Shown here piece by piece: positions 15,611 through 23,776 of a DNA stretch of 25,175 bases. The position numbers and the translations under genes are program-made. The DNA lies in assembly GCA_045643185.1 (NCBI GenBank), contig JAZUKH010000216.1:1-25175 (forward strand), written 5' to 3'. The notes under the pieces are model-generated. The model was not told the DNA's origin. It saw nothing but the letters and a program-made list of their open reading frames with translations, and ran no database searches. The stretch's first letter is position 1, and each line of letters begins with the position of its first letter. Source of the DNA: RGIG464 sp045643185. GTDB lineage: Bacteria > Myxococcota_A > Bradymonadia > UBA4248.

Positions 15611-16987
15611 TTGAAACCGAATGATAAAAACCAGGCCCACCAGATCGATATGCTTAACGGGCCGCTTTTCTCGAAGATCTGGCGCTTTGCCTTGCCGCTG
15701 GCCACGGCCAATATTCTTCAACAACTCTTTTTTACCGTTGACGTCGCCGTCGTCGGTCGCTTTTCAAGCAGCGAAGACCTTGCAGCCGTCGGCAGCACAG
15801 GCGTTCTGTTCAACCTGCTGTTAAACCTGTTTGTCGGGCTTTCAGTGGGTGCCAACGCCGTCATTGCACGCTACATCGGCCAAAACGACAAGCAAGCCTG
15901 TCAACAGGCGTCCCATACAGCCATCCTCATTGCGATGCTCTCGGGCGCCGTCATGCTCGTCGTCGGCATGGTACTGGCGCGTCCGCTGCTCGAACTCGTC
16001 GATACGCCCCAGAACATCATCGACCTGTCTACGCGGTATTTTCGCTACATCTTTGCAGGCGTACCGTGCCTGTTGATCTACAATTTTGGCGCATCGATCC
16101 TGCGCAGTGCCGGTGACACGCGGCGACCGCTCTACATCCTCATTGCCACGGGGATTCTGCACGCCGTCCTCAACATCATCCTCGTCATTCCGTGCCACAT
16201 GGGCATCGACGGCGTCGGCATCGCGCTCTTCATCGCCAACATCCTGAATGCCGTCCTCATCCTACATTTGCTCACCCACGAGGATGACTGGATCCGCATC
16301 GACCTCAAAAAACTCGCGATATACAAGCGTCCGCTTCTCGACATCATCAAGATCGGCCTGCCTGCCGGTCTTCAGGGCGTTGTGTTCTCGATCTCAAACG
16401 TCTGCATCCAGTCCGCCATCAACAGTTTTGGCTCTGCGGGCACTGGTGGTTCTACCGCAGCCCTGACCTACGAGTATTTCGCCTTCTTCATGACCAGCGC
16501 ATTCTCGCTGACCGCCACCACGTTTGTGAGCCAAAATTTTGGTGCCAAACAATTCGAACGTTGCAAACAAGTTCTGCGCTACGCCTTCATTTCCGGCTTT
16601 TTTGCATGCGAACTCGTCGCCGCCATGTTCGTCTTTGGACGCGACTTCTGGCTCAACCTCATATCGGACGACCCTGAGATCACAAGTTACGCCGTCAGCC
16701 GCATGACCCACGTCCTGCTCTTTGAGTGTCTCACGTGTACTTATGAGATCACTGGCGCGTCGCTCCGTGGCCTGGGACATTCACTCGTGCCCGCTCTTTT
16801 GACGATCTTCGGTACCTGCATCTTCCGTATTTTCTGGGTATTTACGATCTGTAAACAGTATCACGACTTTGACATGCTCATGACGGCCTATCCTATTTCA
16901 TGGGTCATCACTGGCACCCTCGTCGTCCTGGCTTACTTCATCTGCAGCCGCAGGACCTTCAAATCCCAATCCATTCACTTGGATTAG
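15611..16987 (+). CDS. MATE-family multidrug/toxin efflux transporter
   Basis: An inner membrane cation-coupled exporter of 458 aa, close to the usual MATE length. The family N-terminus is clear (DMLNGPLFSKIWRFALPLATANILQQLFFTVDVAVVGRF), as are the linker between halves and the second half beginning IGLPAGLQGVVFSISNVCIQSAINSFGS. About 12 hydrophobic spans are visible in two six-helix bundles, and ASILRSAGDTRRP and ASLRGLGHS are the matching motifs of the two halves. The start is uncertain: a TTG at 15611 with no Shine-Dalgarno, or the ATG at 15650, which leaves only LNGPL before the first helix. The MATE pattern of a few polar residues before LNGPL favours the longer form. The substrate is unknown. 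Confidence 0.88.
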   Translation: MKPNDKNQAHQIDMLNGPLFSKIWRFALPLATANILQQLFFTVDVAVVGRFSSSEDLAAVGSTGVLFNLLLNLFVGLSVGANAVIARYIGQNDKQACQQASHTAILIAMLSGAVMLVVGMVLARPLLELVDTPQNIIDLSTRYFRYIFAGVPCLLIYNFGASILRSAGDTRRPLYILIATGILHAVLNIILVIPCHMGIDGVGIALFIANILNAVLILHLLTHEDDWIRIDLKKLAIYKRPLLDIIKIGLPAGLQGVVFSISNVCIQSAINSFGSAGTGGSTAALTYEYFAFFMTSAFSLTATTFVSQNFGAKQFERCKQVLRYAFISGFFACELVAAMFVFGRDFWLNLISDDPEITSYAVSRMTHVLLFECLTCTYEITGASLRGLGHSLVPALLTIFGTCIFRIFWVFTICKQYHDFDMLMTAYPISWVITGTLVVLAYFICSRRTFKSQSIHLD

Positions 16988-16998
16988 TTTTATTTTTT

Positions 16999-17052
16999 GG
17001 GGGAGGGGGAAGTCTCCCCCTACGCGGCTATTTCGTAAACGAAATACGCCGC
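16999..17052. repeat. Intergenic hairpin pair after the MATE gene
   Basis: GGGGGA/TCCCCC forms a 6-bp stem at 17005-17020. It is followed by a longer hairpin, GCGGCTATTTCGT (17024-17036) against ACGAAATACGCCGC (17039-17052), with a 2-base loop and one bulged C. A G/C-rich tract (GGCGGGGCCCTCGCCCAGCTGCCCCC) follows to about 17092. The arrangement resembles repetitive extragenic palindromes; the first stem may also terminate the MATE transcript. The region 16988-17272 shows no supportable gene. Confidence 0.5.
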
Positions 17053-17272
17053 TACCCCTTCTCCTGGCGGGGCCCTCGCCCAGCTGCCCCCACACACGTC
17101 AATGCTCGACGAGCTTATTGCTCGCACACCCACATGTAGGTGCTATTACATTCCCCCATCAGTATATATTGCCAGGCATAACTAAAAACGTGACAGGTTT
17201 TTTCAAAAAAATAAGGTGGTTGGGAATCACCTCTCAGCCGAGGAAGCTTTGTCTGGTCAGAAAGCCAAAATC

Positions 17273-17991
17273 TCAGCCGTAGCGAAGCCGAAGGAAAGCA
17301 GGCTGAGATGAGGGCGAGCGGGCGCGATTTGTCCGAAGCCGAAGGCAAGTTCGCGGCTCGGTTAAAGAAGACTCCCATCCTCCAAATCCTTTAGCAGTAA
17401 TAGCTATTTTAGCGGTTCCGGCATAAGCCATATCAAACGAAAACTCGCCGTTGTCGCCGGCTGTAACCGTCTTGAAGTCATAATTCTGAGCTTCCGATGC
17501 ATCCCTGACATACGAGAGTTTAACATCCGCTTAAAACCCAACGCCGTCATTTGTGATACGACCAATGAGTCTAGCCTCCGGCCAAAGTTCGATATCCTGA
17601 ACGAATGAATCGTCACCAGCTTCGAGCTTGACAGAATACGAAACGTCGTTCCTTCCACGAGCAACATAACCATCAAATGTTGCAGAAACTCTGTAATCTC
17701 TATGGTCGATGTCGAACGAATAGAAGCCATCGCTACTGCACGCCGCAGTTTGAGACCGCATATTCAAATCAGTGAGCGCAACATCTGCTTCAAGGCCATT
17801 ATGCGTGAGCCCGTCAGTAACGCGTCCACTCAGTGAACTGTCATAAGGCAAATCTGAATCCGAATCACCATAAGATGCTTGTCGCTGAGCCTGGGTCATT
17901 TCATCAGTATCCGGTTTGGAACTCGTCAGAAAATAGACGATAATACCAACAATCGCTGCACAAACTACGCAAAAGATAAACTGATTTTCAT
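17273..17991 (-). pseudogene. Broken gene: membrane-anchored protein with carboxypeptidase-regulatory-like repeats
   Basis: A good start remains: ATG at 17991 with GAGGAG just upstream, but that frame reads MKISLSFA and stops. The frame one base over reads NQFIFCVVCAAIVGIIVYFL, a membrane anchor, and runs on into the main ORF. One extra A in the AAAA run at 17985-17988 would restore MKNQFIF and join the two. The body holds two Ig-like carboxypeptidase-regulatory units: SLSGRVTDGLTHNGLEADVAL and on, then RLIGRITNDGVGF. A TAA at 17531-17533 interrupts the second unit, which continues in frame as ADVKLSYV...GDNGEFSFDM. The stop aligns with Glu in NGLEADV, so one GAA to TAA change explains it. 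Past about 17372 the sequence becomes repeat-like and the frame closes at 17273. An assembly error could mimic the frameshift but hardly all three lesions. Confidence 0.75.
17283..17345. repeat. Short direct repeats at the broken gene's 3' end
   Basis: CGAAGCCGAAGG occurs at 17283-17294 and again at 17334-17345, and TCTCAGCCG occurs at 17232 and 17271. CTCAGCC and GGCTGAG also form inverted arms around 17272-17307. The pattern is unlike neighbouring coding DNA and suggests an inserted or repeated intergenic element. Confidence 0.4.
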
Positions 17992-18219
17992 ATGACTCTC
18001 CTCAGAAATGGAAATCTGAACAAGCTCTATACAGGCTAAGACAAGTCATTTAATCTAACTCGAAAAGTGGCAGAGTACTACGACTATCCTACGAAAAGTA
18101 AAACTGTCGCTACAGCTTAGTTGAGGCATAAATACCTGATTGCCACTTCTTAGGCACCGAAGGTGTGCGTGCAACTCAGCTGCGCTGCAACGCGCCGAAA
18201 TTACCTAAATTCGGTAACA
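17992..18219. other. Gene-free divergent region
   Basis: Moderately AT-rich DNA separates the broken gene from the TPR operon. Apart from the Shine-Dalgarno of the broken gene at its left edge I see no conserved coding potential. GAAATTACC and AATTCGGTAAC around 18198-18218 are a loose imperfect palindrome. Confidence 0.4.
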
Positions 18220-18248
18220 TTGCGTTCACAAAAGCGGTGTGCTATAAA
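18220..18248 (+). promoter_or_regulatory. Likely promoter of the TPR/FHA operon
   Basis: TTGCGT at 18220-18225, a 17-base spacer and TATAAA at 18243-18248 (five of six matches to the -10 consensus) give a transcription start near 18255 and a leader of about 60 bases. Confidence 0.5.
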
Positions 18249-18271
18249 CCGTTGTATTTTTGTGTCGTCTA

Positions 18272-18287
18272 TCTGATCAAGATCAGA
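18272..18287 (+). promoter_or_regulatory. Palindrome in the TPR operon leader
   Basis: TCTGATCAAGATCAGA is a 7-2-7 inverted repeat just downstream of the predicted transcription start and 29 bases before the ATG. It could be an operator for a dimeric regulator or a small mRNA hairpin. Confidence 0.45.
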
Positions 18288-18316
18288 CGTTCTTTTATAT
18301 TGTATGGAGAAAAAGC

Positions 18317-21300
18317 ATGAGCAGAAGAAGTATACGATGGTTCCTCGGCGCGCTTGCAGCAATGTGTGCGTTTGCCCCGGTAGCCTCCTTCGCACAGGAC
18401 ACCTCGTTCGCTGAAAAGAAACAGGTCGAGATTAAGGGTAACACTGAACGCAAAACTGTAGAACGTAAAACGATCGAACAGGAAGAAGGCGCAGGCCCCA
18501 AAGTTAAATTTGAAACGGACGAAATGGCTGCAAACGCGGCGGAAGCTGAAAAAATCGAACTTCAGGCCTCCGCTATCAAAAAGATCCAGCTCCGCATTAA
18601 AAATACTGACGAAGACGATCCCGCTAAACCAGAATTGATGGAACGTCTCGGTGACATGCTTTGGCAAAAAGCAAAATACTATGACCTCAAATCCTATGAC
18701 GATTTGAATGCGTCCTACGAAGCCGAAGAAAAAGGCGACAATGCGGCCAAAGACAAATGGTTGAAGAAAAAAGACGAAGACGCCAAGACCAGCCGTTCCG
18801 CCCGTGATGAAATGCTCAAGCTTTATCGTGAGATCATTAAATATCACCCGGATTACGAACAGATCGACAAGATCCGTTACTACATGGCCTTCAACCTCGC
18901 CGAAATGGGCTACGCTGGCGAAGCTTACGAACAGTACAGCGGTATCGTTCGTGAACACTCCAACTCCAAATACCTCGCTGAAGCCTTCCTAGGTATGGCT
19001 GAATACACCTTCACGATCGAAGAAGACATGCCGCTGGCCCTTCAGCAATATCAGAAAGTCGTCAGTATCGATCCGTCGACCTCCTCTGCTTCCTTTGCTA
19101 TGTATAAAATGGGTTGGTGTTACTTCAACCTTGGTGAGCCTAAAAAAGCACTCGCCCAGTTCGAAAAGGTCATCCGCGAAGCCGACGCAGCTTCTGCTGA
19201 CGGACGCCGCTCAGACATGCGCAAAGAAGCCCTCAAGGACCTCGTAAAAGCCTACAGCATGTGGGAAGATGCAAAACCGGCAAATGCCCGTAAATACTTC
19301 AAATCCTTTGCTGCCGACGATAATGAAGTCAACGACATGATGGAACGTCTCGCTCGTCTTTACAACGAAGGCGGACGCGTTGCTGACTCCATTTACGTCT
19401 ACAACAACCTTATCAAAGAAAACATGGGGCAGTTCAAGATCGTCGATTATCAGTATGAGATCATGCTGAACGTCGATAGCCTCGGTGACCCGGCTGCAAC
19501 GGCTCAGGAAATCAACCGTACCGTATTGCTCTTCGTCAAAGCACGTGACGAAAAATTCGATGGCGCAACGCCCGAAGCCATCAAGTCCTCTTATGACAAA
19601 CTCGAAGAATATACCCGTGAAACGGCGAAGTTCTATCACATCACCTATCAGACAACAAAGAACCCGCTCTACTACTCACTCGCTTTCGAGATCTACAAAA
19701 CCTACCTCGACAACTTCCCCGAGGCTAAGGATAACTACGAGATTATGTACTACTACGCCGATATGGCGTACTTCAGAAGCAACTTTGCTGAAGCTGCCAA
19801 GTACTATGATCGCGTACTCGAGATCAATGAAAACGGCGAATTCAGCAAAGACGCTGCTCACGGCGCCGTCCTCGCCTATGACAAATTGATGAAGAGCACC
19901 TCCGAATCCGATAAAGCGGCCTGTCCTGATATTCCTGAAACGCCGGAAGCCAAACCGGGTGAAGAACAAGTCTATCCCGAATACGAGATCGCCGCTTGCC
20001 GTCTCAACTTCATTAAGGCCTCCAAACGTTACGCCAAGATCGATACCTCGGCTGAATTCGCCATTAACGCGAAATACATGGCGGCTCAGATCTACTTCGA
20101 CTACAACCACTTCGACGAAGCAAAACCCCTCTTCCTCGAGATCACCAAAGAGAATCCGAAACACGAACTCGCGGTTTACTCTGCCAACTACCTCCTCGAC
20201 TCTTACAAGGTCAAAGGCGAATACGAAGGCATGAGCAAGGCCATCACCGAACTCAAAAGCAATAATGAATTCATGGCCAACACCACGCCGCTCATGCCCG
20301 AATTCATCGATATCATGAACACTTACGAAGAAGCCCTCGACTTCAAGTTCTGCGAAGAGAAAGAGAAGAAAAAACGATGGGAAGACGCGGCTCACTGCTA
20401 CGAATCCTTCGCCGCGCGCCACAAAGGCAGCGAAGATGCCGCCAAGGCTTTGTGGAACGCCTCACTCGCCTGGGAAAATGGCTCCGAGATCGGTCGTGCG
20501 ATCGAATCACGTGTCGCACTCTTGACCAGCGGCGAAACTGACGAAAACACCCGCGCACTCGCCCCGCGTGCCATGTACGCCATCGCATCCAACTACCACA
20601 GCCTCGCCGTTTACTCCGAAGCAGCGCGTTTCTACGAGATGTTCGTCAAACAATTCCCGAATGATCGCGAAGCATGTATGCCCATCGGCGCTGAACCCAA
20701 AAAAGATCCTTGCGCCAAAGACGCACTCCAAAACGCCGCCGTCTTCCGATCCGGCCTCGGCGAATACGAAAAAGCCATTGAAGACTTCGACCTCTTCGCA
20801 AAAATGTTCCCGAAAGACAAAAACGAAATGTCGATGCTCAAGTTCCAGACAGGTCGTATCTACTTCGACCAAAAACAATACGATTCCGCAATCGATCGTT
20901 TCAACGACTATCTCCGTAACTACGCTAAAAACGGAACGCCGGGACGCTCCATCGCGACCAAGACTTACATTGGGAAAGCTTACTGGGCTAAGAAAAACTA
21001 CAAAGAAGCACTAAAATGGTTCACACAGGCTGAAAATGACTACGCTTCCAGCAGCGTCCAGAAATGGATCAAAGACGCGGACCCCGTGGATCAGGATCAA
21101 GCACGTAACGCAGCCGCTGAAGCCCGCTTTATGCGCGGTGAATCTCTCTTCAAAGAAACCCTCGACATCAAACTCACCGACCCGTCCGTCTCACCGAGAA
21201 AAGTCGAGCAATACCTCCAGACGCAGATCAAAAAGAAGAGCGAGAAGATGAACGAAGCCTCCCCGATCTACCTGGAAGTCATTACAAAGTTCAATTCCCC

Positions 21301-21760
21301 CAAATGGGGTCTTGCCTCCCTCACGCGTCTCGGTATGATGTTCGACGACGTTGCCGAACAGATCGAAAAAGCACCGACACCGCCTGGCTTGCCCGAAGAG
21401 GTTGAACTTGTCTACGTCGAAATGCTCCTCGATTTCTCAAGTCAATTCGAAGAAAAAGCTATCCAGTTCTACGAAAAAGCCGTCCAAACGGCTGCTCAGA
21501 CTGGCTGGTTCAGCGAATACACAGTCGAAGCGCAAAAACGACTCTTTGACCTTCGTCCGGATGAGTATCGTTCCGCATCGGAAGTCAAGGCCAAGCCGAA
21601 CAAAACGATCGAAACCTATCACACGGGTGCCCTCTATACAGACCTCGAAGAACTTCGTGGTAACGTCACCCGTGAAAAACGTAAAGTCGTTATGGACGGG
21701 GCTGTTGACGAAGCTACCGCCGCCAAAGCCGCTGGCGAAGCAACCACGCCGGCCGAATAA
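18317..21760 (+). CDS. Large periplasmic TPR protein, GltD/AgmU-like
   Basis: A 1147-aa exported scaffold protein. The ATG at 18317 is chosen because GGAG lies 7 bases before it and a signal peptide follows directly, ending near VASFA-QD; the in-frame start at 18260 would bury it. After a charged segment (residues about 25-150) come many TPR and TPR-like helical repeats, for example MGYAGEAYEQYSGIVREH, MGWCYFNLGEPKKALAQFEKV, LAVYSEAARFYEMFVKQFP, and IYFDQKQYDSAIDRFNDYL followed by KAYWAKKNYKEALKWFTQAE. In Myxococcus, AgmU/GltD is a large periplasmic TPR protein of the gliding complex, encoded just before a TPR lipoprotein and an FHA protein, as here. Assignment rests on architecture and gene order. 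The N-terminal Lys/Glu-rich segment may be flexible. A spore-coat (Nfs-type) or other envelope role is equally possible. Confidence 0.85.
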   Translation: MSRRSIRWFLGALAAMCAFAPVASFAQDTSFAEKKQVEIKGNTERKTVERKTIEQEEGAGPKVKFETDEMAANAAEAEKIELQASAIKKIQLRIKNTDEDDPAKPELMERLGDMLWQKAKYYDLKSYDDLNASYEAEEKGDNAAKDKWLKKKDEDAKTSRSARDEMLKLYREIIKYHPDYEQIDKIRYYMAFNLAEMGYAGEAYEQYSGIVREHSNSKYLAEAFLGMAEYTFTIEEDMPLALQQYQKVVSIDPSTSSASFAMYKMGWCYFNLGEPKKALAQFEKVIREADAASADGRRSDMRKEALKDLVKAYSMWEDAKPANARKYFKSFAADDNEVNDMMERLARLYNEGGRVADSIYVYNNLIKENMGQFKIVDYQYEIMLNVDSLGDPAATAQEINRTVLLFVKARDEKFDGATPEAIKSSYDKLEEYTRETAKFYHITYQTTKNPLYYSLAFEIYKTYLDNFPEAKDNYEIMYYYADMAYFRSNFAEAAKYYDRVLEINENGEFSKDAAHGAVLAYDKLMKSTSESDKAACPDIPETPEAKPGEEQVYPEYEIAACRLNFIKASKRYAKIDTSAEFAINAKYMAAQIYFDYNHFDEAKPLFLEITKENPKHELAVYSANYLLDSYKVKGEYEGMSKAITELKSNNEFMANTTPLMPEFIDIMNTYEEALDFKFCEEKEKKKRWEDAAHCYESFAARHKGSEDAAKALWNASLAWENGSEIGRAIESRVALLTSGETDENTRALAPRAMYAIASNYHSLAVYSEAARFYEMFVKQFPNDREACMPIGAEPKKDPCAKDALQNAAVFRSGLGEYEKAIEDFDLFAKMFPKDKNEMSMLKFQTGRIYFDQKQYDSAIDRFNDYLRNYAKNGTPGRSIATKTYIGKAYWAKKNYKEALKWFTQAENDYASSSVQKWIKDADPVDQDQARNAAAEARFMRGESLFKETLDIKLTDPSVSPRKVEQYLQTQIKKKSEKMNEASPIYLEVITKFNSPKWGLASLTRLGMMFDDVAEQIEKAPTPPGLPEEVELVYVEMLLDFSSQFEEKAIQFYEKAVQTAAQTGWFSEYTVEAQKRLFDLRPDEYRSASEVKAKPNKTIETYHTGALYTDLEELRGNVTREKRKVVMDGAVDEATAAKAAGEATTPAE

Positions 21761-21779
21761 TTCGGGCTTATCTGGTACT

Positions 21780-21801
21780 CGGATGCGGATAACCGCATCC
21801 G
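21780..21801 (+). other. Intergenic hairpin between the two TPR genes
   Basis: CGGATGCGG (21780-21788) pairs perfectly with CCGCATCCG (21793-21801) around ATAA; only a short T-run follows (ATTTT). It sits 20 bases after the stop of the large TPR gene and may be a partial terminator or processing signal that adjusts expression along the operon. Confidence 0.55.
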
Positions 21802-21858
21802 GGATTTTATGCATTCAATAAGAGATCATATCTCTCATATATACAGATGAGGAAATCT

Positions 21859-23316
21859 ATGTATTCTAAATTCAGACGTGCTGCCCTTATGGGCGTTCTG
21901 GCTCTTTGTTGCGGCAGTCTTCTCGGCTGCGGTTCCAGTACTTCAGACAAATCGACCAAAACGGCCGCAGATGGATCCGCCATGTCAGTCGACGCAGACG
22001 GCACCTTAAAACGTAATGCCGTCAACGAAAATGCCCTCAACGACTTCCAACAAGCCCTCAAAACTTCTAAGACCAACCCGCAACAGGCCATTACGATGTT
22101 CGAAAAAGCGGCCGACGAAGAGAAAAACTTTGCGGAAGCCTATTACAACATCGGTTTGCTCCAACAACGTCTTGGTAATAATAAAGAAGCCAAGAAAGCC
22201 TATGAAAAAACGAGCGAAATGCGTCCCGACATGGCTGCACCGATCGTCAACATCGCGCGCATGCAGATCGCCGAGGGCGACCTTGAGGGCGCCGAAAAGA
22301 CCCTGCTCAAAGTCATCGATGACAAAAATGGTATCGAACCCTACAATGCTGAAGCAAACCTCAACATGGGAATGATTTATCGTCACCGTGGTGAAGAGAT
22401 TCTTGAAAAACACAGCGGCGGCGTAGAAAAACAATTTTCTATGTCAGGTAACGAAACCAAGGGCGAGATCAAGGATCAAGAAGCCTATGATGAATTTGCC
22501 AAGGCTGTTACCTATATTCGTCGCGCACTTGCGGGTGACTCGAACAACATTTATTGCTACGAAAACCTCAGCGCGATCTACTACCTGATGAACAGCCTTG
22601 AAGTGGCTCGACTGGTCTGCACGCAGGCAAAGTTGAAATTCGACGAATACAATGCTGCGTTGAAAGAAAAACTCGATGCTGGCCGTATTACCCAAGAAGA
22701 ATACGACATCAAACTCTATAAGCCTGAAGACCTCTCCGCGATTTACAACACGTCTGGTCTGATCTACCTGGCTGAAGGCGAAGTTTCACTCGGCAATGCT
22801 GAATTCAAACAAGCCGTTGCACTCAATCCCAAGAGCGTTCCGGCGATGCTGAACGTGGCTGGTATCTCTCTCAACGTTCAGGACTTCCAACTGGCATACG
22901 AAATGTATGAAAAAGTGCTTCAGATCGAACCGAACAACATCGAAGCTTATTTGTCCAAAGCGGTTGCACTTCGTGCGCTGAACCGCCTGGATGAAGCCGA
23001 AAAGATCTATCGTGAGATCATGAACGCCCACCCCGAATACCCACAAGCCCAATTCAACCTGATTATTTTGTATGAGGAATACTATCAGAAAGTCGATGAA
23101 GCACGTGAAATGTGGGTACAGTTCTCGAACAATCCCAAAGCTCAAGAGATCATTCCCGGTCGTGTCGAAGAAGCAAAGCTCCGTATTACTCAGATCGACG
23201 ATATGAAGGCACGTAAAGCCAAAGCTGAAGCAGAAGCCGAAAAGATGCGCAAAGAGATGGAAGAGCTCGAACGCCTCCAGAAAGAAATGGAAGCAGCCGA
23301 AGCAGCGGGCAACTAA
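21859..23316 (+). CDS. TPR lipoprotein, GltE/AglT-like
   Basis: A predicted 485-aa lipoprotein. The ATG at 21859 is preferred to the one at 21847, because GAGG lies 6 bases before it and the leader then ends cleanly in LLGC (lipid Cys24). The mature protein has a short Ser/Thr-rich tether and then TPRs: EAYYNIGLLQQRLGNNKEAKKAYEKTSEM, then IARMQIAEGDLEGAEKTLLKVI, and later QDFQLAYEMYEKVLQIEPNN with LNRLDEAEKIYREIMNAHPE. The C-terminus is a Lys/Glu/Ala-rich probable coiled coil (from about residue 447). In Myxococcus, AglT/GltE is a TPR lipoprotein paired with AgmU/GltD; the same pairing and order are seen here. It probably binds the large TPR protein in the periplasm while anchored in a membrane, most likely the outer one. 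Confidence 0.87.
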   Translation: MYSKFRRAALMGVLALCCGSLLGCGSSTSDKSTKTAADGSAMSVDADGTLKRNAVNENALNDFQQALKTSKTNPQQAITMFEKAADEEKNFAEAYYNIGLLQQRLGNNKEAKKAYEKTSEMRPDMAAPIVNIARMQIAEGDLEGAEKTLLKVIDDKNGIEPYNAEANLNMGMIYRHRGEEILEKHSGGVEKQFSMSGNETKGEIKDQEAYDEFAKAVTYIRRALAGDSNNIYCYENLSAIYYLMNSLEVARLVCTQAKLKFDEYNAALKEKLDAGRITQEEYDIKLYKPEDLSAIYNTSGLIYLAEGEVSLGNAEFKQAVALNPKSVPAMLNVAGISLNVQDFQLAYEMYEKVLQIEPNNIEAYLSKAVALRALNRLDEAEKIYREIMNAHPEYPQAQFNLIILYEEYYQKVDEAREMWVQFSNNPKAQEIIPGRVEEAKLRITQIDDMKARKAKAEAEAEKMRKEMEELERLQKEMEAAEAAGN

Positions 23317-23408
23317 TCTCTATTTTACACAAAACAGTGAGCGTCGGGCCGTGCCGGTTCGACGCCCCAGCCAAGCCCTCCGCAAGACCTATTGCCAAGA
23401 ATGTTTGC

Positions 23409-23437
23409 TTGAAAAAAAAGCTAATTCATGGTAATTT
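23409..23437 (+). promoter_or_regulatory. Possible internal promoter before the small secreted protein
   Basis: TTGAAA at 23409-23414, a 17-base spacer and TAATTT at 23432-23437 fit a sigma70-like promoter within a 166-base intergenic stretch. Six G residues (23449-23454) and seven T residues (23456-23462) follow in the leader. The last two genes could thus be expressed apart from the TPR pair. Confidence 0.4.
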
Positions 23438-23482
23438 TGACCTCTAGTGGGGGGATTTTTTTGCTACCAAAGGAGCTTGAAC

Positions 23483-23719
23483 ATGAAAAAACTCATTAGC
23501 TTTAGCGTTGTTGTTGGCTTAATGCTGGCTAGCAGCGTTGCTTTCGCTCAAGACGACAAGGTCAAGGAGATCGTGTTCGAGGACGACCACATCGAAGGTG
23601 ATCTCATGATGCCGACGTCTTCAAACATTAACGTCAAGGAATTAGACGAGTTGTCAAGCTTGATTAAGGCACGCGAAGATTTCGTAGACGAAATGCGCAA
23701 AACAGTTGACGAACTTTAA
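23483..23719 (+). CDS. Small secreted protein, possible GltF counterpart
   Basis: A 78-aa protein with a signal peptide (about residues 1-22, ending SVAFA-QD). The ATG at 23483 has AGGAG 7 bases upstream. The mature chain is short and acidic: KEIVFEDDHIEGDLMMP, then ELSSLIKAREDFVDEMRK. I recall similar ED-x-IEGD and LIK-x-R-x-F-x-x-EM patterns in small proteins encoded with gliding-type clusters, but I cannot verify this here. Its place between the TPR lipoprotein and the FHA gene is the place of GltF in the Myxococcus cluster. It probably acts as a small periplasmic adaptor; no enzymatic function is visible. Confidence 0.75.
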   Translation: MKKLISFSVVVGLMLASSVAFAQDDKVKEIVFEDDHIEGDLMMPTSSNINVKELDELSSLIKAREDFVDEMRKTVDEL

Positions 23720-23776
23720 GCATCGGTCTCACGGTGTTAGTTAAAGTAGCCGCAGTAAAATTGTAAGGAGAAAACG

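Noticed and set aside
17115..17378. 87-aa - strand open frame
   Set aside because: It translates the CCGAAGG-type repeats, has no Shine-Dalgarno and no recognisable domain.
18201..18395. 64-aa - strand open frame
   Set aside because: It overlaps the predicted operon promoter, palindrome and signal peptide region on the other strand, with no supporting start signal.
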